Part shown: one piece after another, positions 57,647 to 64,000 of the stretch | Position numbering within the stretch: position 1 is the stretch's first letter | How the letters are laid out: the number at the start of each line of letters is the position of its first letter | Assembly (NCBI GenBank): GCA_022559845.1 | Contig: CM040126.1 | Location: 229,282,641 to 229,346,640, forward strand | Source of the DNA: Amorphophallus konjac | Lineage: Eukaryota; Streptophyta; Magnoliopsida; Alismatales; Araceae | DNA length: 64,000 nt | Direction of reading: 5' to 3' | Translations under genes and position numbers: made by a program | Notes under the pieces: model-generated | The model's database searches: none | Told to the model about the DNA's origin: nothing | Seen by the model: the letters and a program-made list of their open reading frames with translations, nothing else

Positions 57647-59600
57647 TGATGGGAATCAATATCGAGCACTAACATTTTATTTTTATATTTGTGTCCTTTT
57701 ATTTACATTTATATCCTTGGCTAATTGGGTTTGCAATTGTAAGGCATTATAAGCCAATTTGTTAGTCTTTAGGAATCTTTGGGTTTCTATGTAAAATGCC
57801 AGTAGGTCCAGTAGGGTCCCTCACCCTATTTTTCATTGGTCCACCTAGGATCATGGGCCATGTGGGGCTGGTTCAAAGTCCAAGGTTGGACTTGGACCAA
57901 GGAGACAAGAAGGGAGAAAATTCAAAATTCTCCTCCCATTTTCAAAGGGGCGCCCCACCTTTAATACAGTTTATTCATTATTGTATTTTTTTAATTTTGG
58001 TCATTTGACCACATAGGGATAAATTATTCTATCCCTTGTTTACCCCTCCCTAACCCTAGATCTAAGGGTAGTCTAGGTCCTTTTTCCATTTCTATATAAC
58101 CCTTGTATTTTCTCATTTAATGGCATTAATGAGAAGAATTGTTGGAAAAATCCAAGAGCCCTTGGGTGCCCCTCTCTCCTCTCCCCTTGCAGCAGTGATT
58201 GCAGCCCCTTTCTAGGGTGTGAAGCCCTAATTTTGGTGTGACTCTAAGATCTACCACCTCTGCTGGATGCGACTTCCAGCCACCGTTGCCTCCGCCTCCG
58301 TTCGTGCCACCGTCGAGCTGCCACAACCATCTCTTTACCCTACTGTCCAGGATTCCGAGATCCATGACAGAAGCTGAAAGAAAAGGTTGGTCCTCCAAAT
58401 ATGTGAGTCTGATGGTCTTCAAATTTTGTGATATCATCCCCCTCCTTGTTAACCATTCCCAATTTAAATTTCGTGTCAATCCGCCTCCGTTTGATATTTT
58501 TCCCAGTATTTTAATTCCACCCCTGACAGTCTGCCAATCAGCAGATCTGCAGGATAATAGTCTGTTGTTATATTTTCCCCGCCCCCTTCGCCACCTCCAA
58601 AAATTCCCAAACAAATCATACGTGTTCCTCACATCCCCCCTTTCACTCATAATTTTCCCAGAGTCTATATCCATCGTTTTTATGTCGGTCAAAATTCATT
58701 CTCAGGCAGATCCTGTTCTGTCCTGACTATCTAAAATCCGAGTCAGTAGAAATACCTGGGGAATAGTCATTTTCATTTCTAATCCGTCTACGGGATGGGC
58801 ATGCAATAATTATATGTTGTATCTCTTTGAGTCCTCTATCCAACGTCATTGGTCTCGCCTTGATCTGCCTCTGGATCTGGGCACAAAAATTCTTTTCGCC
58901 GGGTCGCGCAATCTTGTCCCGAGAACAGGCCAGCAAAGCAGTCACCGGATAATTCCAGCAAAAATATGCCGGGATAGCTTCAGCGACCGCCCCTCCGGGG
59001 GGTCGACCAGGGACCCTCCGCCACCCTCTCGGTGCACCTCCGCCTTCAGCAGATCCCAGGATGTCAACGTCCCTTTGGACGTCCGTGTTCGCTGTCCTGC
59101 CAGCCAGCAAATCGTAGAATCGGAGCCACTGCCCACCGTCGCCCGGAACCCACCGCCTTGCTGCCCGTGAACCCAAATTCGGTGCTCCCGGCATGTGTGT
59201 GCAGCCCTTTATCTCCCTGCGTGGAGTGGGCATAGAAATTCACTTCTATAATTAATTACATTTACTTTACCGAGAGTTACGGTCTTGGCCGGGGTCGTCT
59301 TCCCCACGCTCGGAGCGTGGAGGTACACTCACCACCCTCCTACTTTGGCATTTACTTTACTCGTATATATTTCTATATGTCGCTGCATGAGTGATAGGAA
59401 CGTAGCTCGTTATAATTTTATCACCGCTGCGAGAGTGAGTGAGTGGAACCCGTCCCTTGACTCGATCCGAGCACATGAAAACCGATACCCGTGACTCATT
59501 GCCGGTTTCTCAACCGCGCACATCCGCACGTTTCCCTCGCATAGGGACGTCCGTGAGCTAGAGTCCCTTGTTGTCTCGAGTCGCGTCCCGTCCCGCATCA
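57647..59600 (+). repeat. Putative 5' LTR of element Y
   Basis: 1954 bp, TGATGGG...GCATCA. TATATAA is at about 58093-58099. The first third is AT-rich. From about 58230 to 59230 the composition shifts to GC-rich, with Pro-rich or Arg-rich open frames on both strands (58238-58726 plus, 58126-58692 minus, 58727-59233 minus) that I do not recognise and do not call as genes. Without the partner LTR the left boundary rests on where integrase homology stops. Confidence 0.6.
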
Positions 59601-59603
59601 AAT

Positions 59604-59615
59604 TGGTATCAGAGC
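59604..59615 (+). other. Primer-binding site of element Y
   Basis: TGGTATCAGAGC, three bases after the GCATCA end. Confidence 0.85.
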
Positions 59616-59912
59616 GTAAGGTTGAGCCTAGGGTAGTTTTACCTTAGGTTGTATTTCACCCTTTACCCGGTATATCAAAAGGTGTTCCCGGAACGATAGG
59701 TTACGCCTATTGGGAAGGTTGCACACTTGCGTGAGTGCGATCTTCGGATCAAACCTCCGCCACGTACTGGATACTGGTTGAGTATAGGTTTATAGTCGAG
59801 TCCGTATTTTACCGCTTGTCACCATGTAGAGTGTCTAAGTGCTTGCATTAGTTTTGTATTAAAAAAAAGGAAAAAGAAAAAGAGTCTCTTGATTGCCCAC
59901 TTATTCGCAACT

Positions 59913-61361
59913 ATGGCCAATCCCTACGCCCAAGTCCCAACTAAAATGATACACACTCTCATGGATAGGATGGACAAGCGTGACCGAGATATACGGGAAT
60001 ATTTTTACCGTGCCGAGGCTAGGCTTAACGTCGGGAAGGATAGGATGGATGCTACCGACCAGACTATCCAAGGTCTGGTTGCACGAGTCCCCACCCTAGG
60101 GGAAGCCCCGATCAGGCCCGCCCAAGGCAACAAGTCCATGTCAGAGTACATTAGGGATTTTGATGAATACCGGTTAGGATATGGAGTTGGAGAGAAGAGC
60201 AGCACGACCGCATTTTAGTTCCGGAGAGGTTTACGGCTTCACTCTCAGTTTGAATTGCTTTGCTGCGACGTGACCACTCTGGAGCATTCTTATCAGGTCG
60301 CTCTAGAGGTTGAGCCATTCAAGTCAAGGTTTGATGCTATCCTTCGGTGAACATCTACCTCTCCACATGAGCCCACGAGGCAGGACGCTCCTACCCCGCG
60401 ACCTCACCCACCACAGTCGGGGAACCCTTCCCCTAGAGCTCCTTTGCCACCCTCACCTTTCGATCTTTATTTGGAGCAACCTCATTTGGAGCCACCTCAG
60501 CTAGAGCTACCCGTGTTTCTAACGGGAAAGCTATTCATCGCCGAGCCACTACTTAGTTGGCTCAAGATAGGCTTGGTCCCTAGACCGCCTTGCTACCCAT
60601 CCATGGACCCTACACTACCATTAGTGCCGGTCAACTCATTCCATACCACATTCCGGTCTAGTCACCATGTTGATACATTGGATGACCTTATTATGGGATT
60701 AGACTCGCAAATGAAGTTGACTTATATGTTGGCCCGAGGTTTCGACCAACCCACAAGTCGTAGCTTCACCCACCCCGCCTTAGGGTCCATTACCTTCGTG
60801 TGCACCGTGGGTCGTGTCACCACCGAGATTCTCTTATTCCTCCCCATGTCGGTCGAGCCCAACTTCATTCCCTTTATCCCGAGAGAGGAACCATACCTTC
60901 CATATGAGACCACCGTCCCCTATACCCTAGTGCATGAAGGTGACCACCTGCACCTTCAAGAATTCCAAACATGGGACCGTGACCTATGGGAACCCAGCTC
61001 GAGGGGTCACACATTCTTTGATCCCTTCGACCCCTTCCCTAGTGAACCCCTTGACCCCCCACATCTACGCCACTTCTTTGAGGGAGTCCACTATCACACC
61101 CCTTCCCCACGGGCCCGACCATATACACCCATCAAGCCCGTTCACTGGCGAGAGATACATACATATAGGGGTGAGAAAGAAGGTAACTTTGGCTCTCCTA
61201 GCCCTCCCAAGTCTCCCAAATCCAACAAGCAGCCGCATGCTAGGGACATATTAGGATGTCTAGGAGTTCCCCATTCCGCCAACCACCGATTGCATCGAAT
61301 GTATGCATGGCACACATTTGGATGTCCTAGTCAACCATTGCATATGCATGGGTCTGCATAG
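59913..61361 (+). pseudogene. Element Y ORF: gag-like N-terminus and unrecognised Pro-rich C-terminus
   Basis: ATG at 59913 (MANPYAQVPTKM) opens a frame of 482 codons to 61361, interrupted only by TAG 60216-60218 and TGA 60348-60350. Residues about 10-60 are charged and helical (MDRMDKRDRDIREY), probably a coiled coil. About residues 75-140 (MSEYIRDFDEYRLG, then FRRGLRLHSQFE, then HSYQVALEVEPF) resemble the second half of gypsy Retrotrans_gag. After a Pro-rich linker, residues about 190-480 carry no motif I know: there is no zinc knuckle, protease or RT. The last third is rich in Pro, His and aromatic residues (FFDPFDPFPSEP). The C-terminal frame alone (60444-61361) is open for 305 residues. 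A divergent Gag plus an unknown domain is the best description. Confidence 0.6.
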
Positions 61362-61803
61362 CATTAGGATTGTCTAGGACATAGAAGTGTGTTTTCTTTG
61401 TATAGTTTGTTAGGAGTCTGCATGCATCGAAGTCGAGTCAGGTCTATTGCAAAGCTCACGATGTCAGCCTCTTTCAAGTGTGAGGCAAGTCAGGTCTAAT
61501 GCGTATGTTGTAGACTTTCCAAAATTTGGGATCGGCTCTACTTCAGTGTCTCGGATCCAGTCATATAAAGGGACTCCGCGGTGATTCCTAGTGAGTCATT
61601 GAGCCGTCTCCTTCTTTTGAGAGTGACCCCACCCCGGAGTGTCCACCTCTAGCCTCATTCCCATAGCAGCATGTGCATATCAAATATATATGGGCTGAGC
61701 AGGTGATGATTACTTGGAGTGGAGCCTACTCCGCATTATCTGGTCGGTAACAGATCTGTAGGAGCCACACGAGCAGCCGCACCCCTTACTCGACGGGGTC
61801 GAG
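61362..61803. other. Noncoding region of element Y
   Basis: No ORF or repeat recognised. It ends at the Copia-4 LTR start. The five bases before that start are TCGAG, a possible target duplication that cannot be checked here. Confidence 0.5.
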
Positions 61804-62808
61804 TGTTAGGGTGCTAGGCCCGGATACAGAGGGGGGTGAATGTATCCCTCTATGTATAATGGCCAAATAAAAACTTGGATGCTAGAGATAGACACAGAAT
61901 AGAACCAATTCGATTCAACTCAAATACAAACACTTGGAGCGTGCCTATTCAAGCATCTAGCGGAAGCAAAGCAAACAATCAAACCACTGCACAATAGATT
62001 TTTAGGTGGTTCGGTCCACAGACCTACATCCACCCCTCACTCCCAACCGGAGTGAGGCTTCACTAGCAAACACTAGAACCAAGCAGACTCAGTCTGCAAA
62101 CAGTTGCTGCCACACAGCTTGACCAGGGGAACAGCCTCCCCTCTTCCTCCCAACCGGAGGGACACCCAAGTGACTCCCAGCCACTTGGAAACTAGAGGTC
62201 GAAGACCTCTCTTCCTCCAGACCAGGAGGGACCACTGGACTTGCAACCACAAGCCCAGAACCGGAGGACTAGCCTCCCTTCCTCTAACCAGAGGGCAACC
62301 CACAAGTGACAACCTGTCACTTGCAACCCGGAGATCAGATCTCCCTTCTCCTGAACCAACAGGAGGAACCCGATCCCCAACAGGGCAATCGGAAGAACAA
62401 AGATAATCAGAAAACAAAGGAAAATAATAAAGGAAAATAACACAGCAATCAGAAAGCTGTAAAACGAAATGCACAATGTGGCTCTCAATGGAGCTGACTG
62501 GCCTGGATCTGATCCACGGTCCAGTGAAGACATATCTTCAAGCAGCTTCTTCCTTCTTCTCCACGAGCTCTCTCGCTCACTCTCTTTCTCTCTTTCTTTC
62601 TCTTCTGCTCTCCAAGTCTCTCACTCTCTATCTCTCTTTCTTTCTCTTCTACTCTCCTAATCTCTCACTCACTGCTCTCTCTTCTCGGCTTCTCTCTTCT
62701 ATCTCTTCTTCCTCTCTTTTCCTTCTTTTTCTCTTTTTCTGGATCGAAGGGCTTTCTGCTCTTCAGGCTTCTGCTTCGATCAGCCTTCATCTGAAGACGA
62801 AGGCTCCA

Positions 62809-62936
62809 TTATATACCACCAGCAGCAGCAGCAGCAGGTGGGTAAGGTGCAGAATGTGTGTGCCTCCCACGCTTCATCCAGAACCTTCTTGCCACGTGTC
62901 CTTATAGCATTGGTTCCTTTAGTATCGGATCACGTG
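62809..62936 (-). promoter_or_regulatory. TATA box and G-boxes of Copia-4 LTR
   Basis: TATATAA (minus strand) at 62809-62815, CACGTG at 62893-62898 (GACACGTGGC context) and at 62931-62936 (GCACGTGATC context). Same order and contexts as Copia-3 and similar to Copia-2. Confidence 0.7.
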
Positions 62937-63059
62937 CAGCCCAGACACCGGTGAATGTTCTTCCTCGGACCTGCAAGGAGATAAAAACCATTAACACTGA
63001 GGGCCACAAGAACTAAAACTGCATGAGGTATGTGATAGCAATACGATATGCACTTTACT

Positions 63060-63660
63060 GAGAACGACACGAGATACACAAGATTATTACAGTACGAGAC
63101 AAGGAGAGAATGACACGAGGTCAGATGCAAACAGCACGAGGTAAAAAGAGAACGACACGAAGTATCACTGTAACAAAACAAACACTACGAAGAGAACGAC
63201 ACGAGATACATAATAATAAAGCTAACACCACAAAGAAAACGACACGAAGTCAGAAGAGAACAGCACGAGGTGAGAAGGAAGTCTCACGGAGTGAAAAAGG
63301 TAGACAGACACACGATCAGAAGGAACCAGGACGAAGATAGAAATAAACAATCACGAGGACATAAACATAAGAATAACACGAAGACACGAATACAAAAGCA
63401 ACACGAAGACATGAATACAAAAACAACACGACATAACAAACAGCAAAGAGAACGGCACGGGGTGAAACGACACTTTACTAAAAAGACTTGAATACACATG
63501 AAAAACAACTCGAGTACTAAGTTGTTCGAACGTACGAACGACTCGAAGATGAAAATGACACGAAAACAACATGGAACAATTCAAAGACACGAGGTCTAGG
63601 AGAAGCAACACGAAGACAGACATAACAAAGAAACGACTCGTACTAAGAATGACATGGAGA
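63060..63660. repeat. ACGACACGA short-motif array in Copia-4 U3 (about 23 copies)
   Basis: Variants are AACGACACGAG, CAGCACGAGG and AACACGAAGAC, spaced 15-45 bp apart in A-rich sequence. This array is absent from Copia-3, where the same U3 position carries only the AGTCTGTACA motif. Confidence 0.8.
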
Positions 63661-63689
63661 CAACACAGTTAGACTCGACTTGAGATGAG

Positions 63690-63970
63690 GTGAAGTCTGT
63701 ACAGACATGAATGTTCACATTGTATAGAATTTGAAGCAAGTGACCGAGGCGATGTGTAGACTTTACCCAATGTACAGACTTGGTGGTCTTGAACGTAGGT
63801 AAGGCAACGCAATGTATAGACTTGCTTAAACGAGTGAACAGGTCGATGTACAGACTTGTCCAATGCATGAAGCACAGTCCACTGTATAGACTTGATGCCT
63901 TGAAGGCAATGTACAAACTTGAGAGTGCAACAAATGGACTTTGAAACGCAGAGGCTGTACAGACTTGCAT
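63690..63970 (-). repeat. AGTCTGTACA motif array in Copia-4 U3
   Basis: About ten copies of TGTACAGACTT/TGTATAGACTT on the plus strand, as in Copia-3. Continues toward the window edge. Confidence 0.82.
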
Positions 63971-64000
63971 GAGACGCTGGGTAAGATGATGGATGCAACA

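Larger units (their letters stand above)
57647..61803 (+). mobile_element. Element Y, non-autonomous gag-like LTR element (partial)
   Basis: Probable 5' LTR (57647-59600), Met-tRNA primer site (59604-59615), leader and one ORF region (59913-61361) without pol, cut at 61804 by Copia-4. The second LTR is outside the window, so the LTR call rests on TG...CA ends, a TATA box and the primer site at the right distance. Confidence 0.65.
61804..64000 (-). repeat. Copia-4 LTR (3' LTR or solo LTR), cut by window end
   Basis: Begins TGTTAGGGTGCTAGG and matches the first 600 bp of Copia-3 LTRs well, then diverges. In element orientation: AGTCTGTACA-type motif array (63970-63690 and beyond the edge), ACGACACGA repeat array (63660-63060), G-boxes (62931-62936, 62893-62898), TATA (62809-62815) and purine-rich leader (62750-62530). 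Relative to Copia-3 it has a different U3 insert. No internal sequence is visible, so 3' LTR versus solo LTR is undecided. Confidence 0.85.

Noticed and set aside
58727..59233. 168-aa minus-strand ORF in the element Y LTR
   Set aside because: No recognised motif, overlaps an open frame on the other strand, and sits in a GC-rich block where long frames arise by chance.
62530..62730. Long CT-rich tract as a centromeric or satellite repeat
   Set aside because: It is the purine-rich leader of the Copia-4 LTR on the minus strand, matched in position by Copia-2 and Copia-3.

Overview
The window is plant (angiosperm) intergenic DNA made almost entirely of nested LTR retrotransposons. I see no host gene, tRNA or rRNA. 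The evidence is Ty1/copia and Ty3/gypsy polyproteins with plant-type signals: primer-binding sites of the form TGGTATCAGAGC (complementary to initiator Met-tRNA), purine tracts beside the 3' LTRs, TG...CA LTR ends and 5-bp target duplications. The density and depth of nesting suggest a large, repeat-rich genome. I do not assign a species. Element names (Copia-1 to -4, Gypsy-1 to -3, X, Y) are mine.

Layout. Copia-1 (minus strand, degraded) holds the left half: its 3' part is 1-2395 and its 5' part is 25372-29358. Gypsy-1 (minus, 2396-25371, TSD TTCAA) sits in the Copia-1 pol gene. Copia-2 (plus, 12294-23166, TSD TACAC, two 1620-bp LTRs) sits in the 5' LTR of Gypsy-1. At 29359 a Gypsy-3 LTR and gag (plus) cut the Copia-1 gag. 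Gypsy-3 is cut at 33756 by an LTR-like fragment X, which is cut at 34902 by Copia-3 (minus, LTRs 34902-38388 and 53862-57182). Copia-3 in turn holds Gypsy-2 (plus, 38412-49059, TSD ATGGC), the youngest and least damaged element. At 57183 the Copia-3 5' LTR is broken and joined, through a 17-bp filler copied from nearby, to a gypsy integrase fragment. That fragment is cut at 57647 by element Y (LTR, PBS and one gag-like ORF), which is cut at 61804 by another copia LTR (Copia-4) running off the window.

How the parts relate. Copia-1 to -3 look like Sirevirus-type copia elements: long LTRs, coiled-coil Gag and several extra purine tracts before the 3' LTR. Copia-4 is placed with them because its LTR resembles that of Copia-3. 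Copia-3 has no pol; its internal region encodes only a 798-residue Gag with five zinc knuckles, so any mobility would depend on a relative. Gypsy-1 to -3 are related, probably chromovirus-like elements with 3-3.7 kb LTRs. Y is also a gag-only element.

Main points for a second look: (1) LTRs of all three gypsy families carry dispersed arrays of short hairpins whose architecture is shared although the arm sequence differs by family; (2) the U3 regions of Copia-2, -3 and -4 carry arrays of an AAGTCTGTACATT-like motif (about 60 copies in Copia-3) upstream of a shared G-box/TATA module; (3) the three copia Gags end in a stop codon followed within about 15 nt by TTTGCAG|G, which resembles a splice acceptor; (4) the five-knuckle gag-only Copia-3; (5) an LTR that contains a second primer-binding site. 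All LTR identities quoted are eye estimates.
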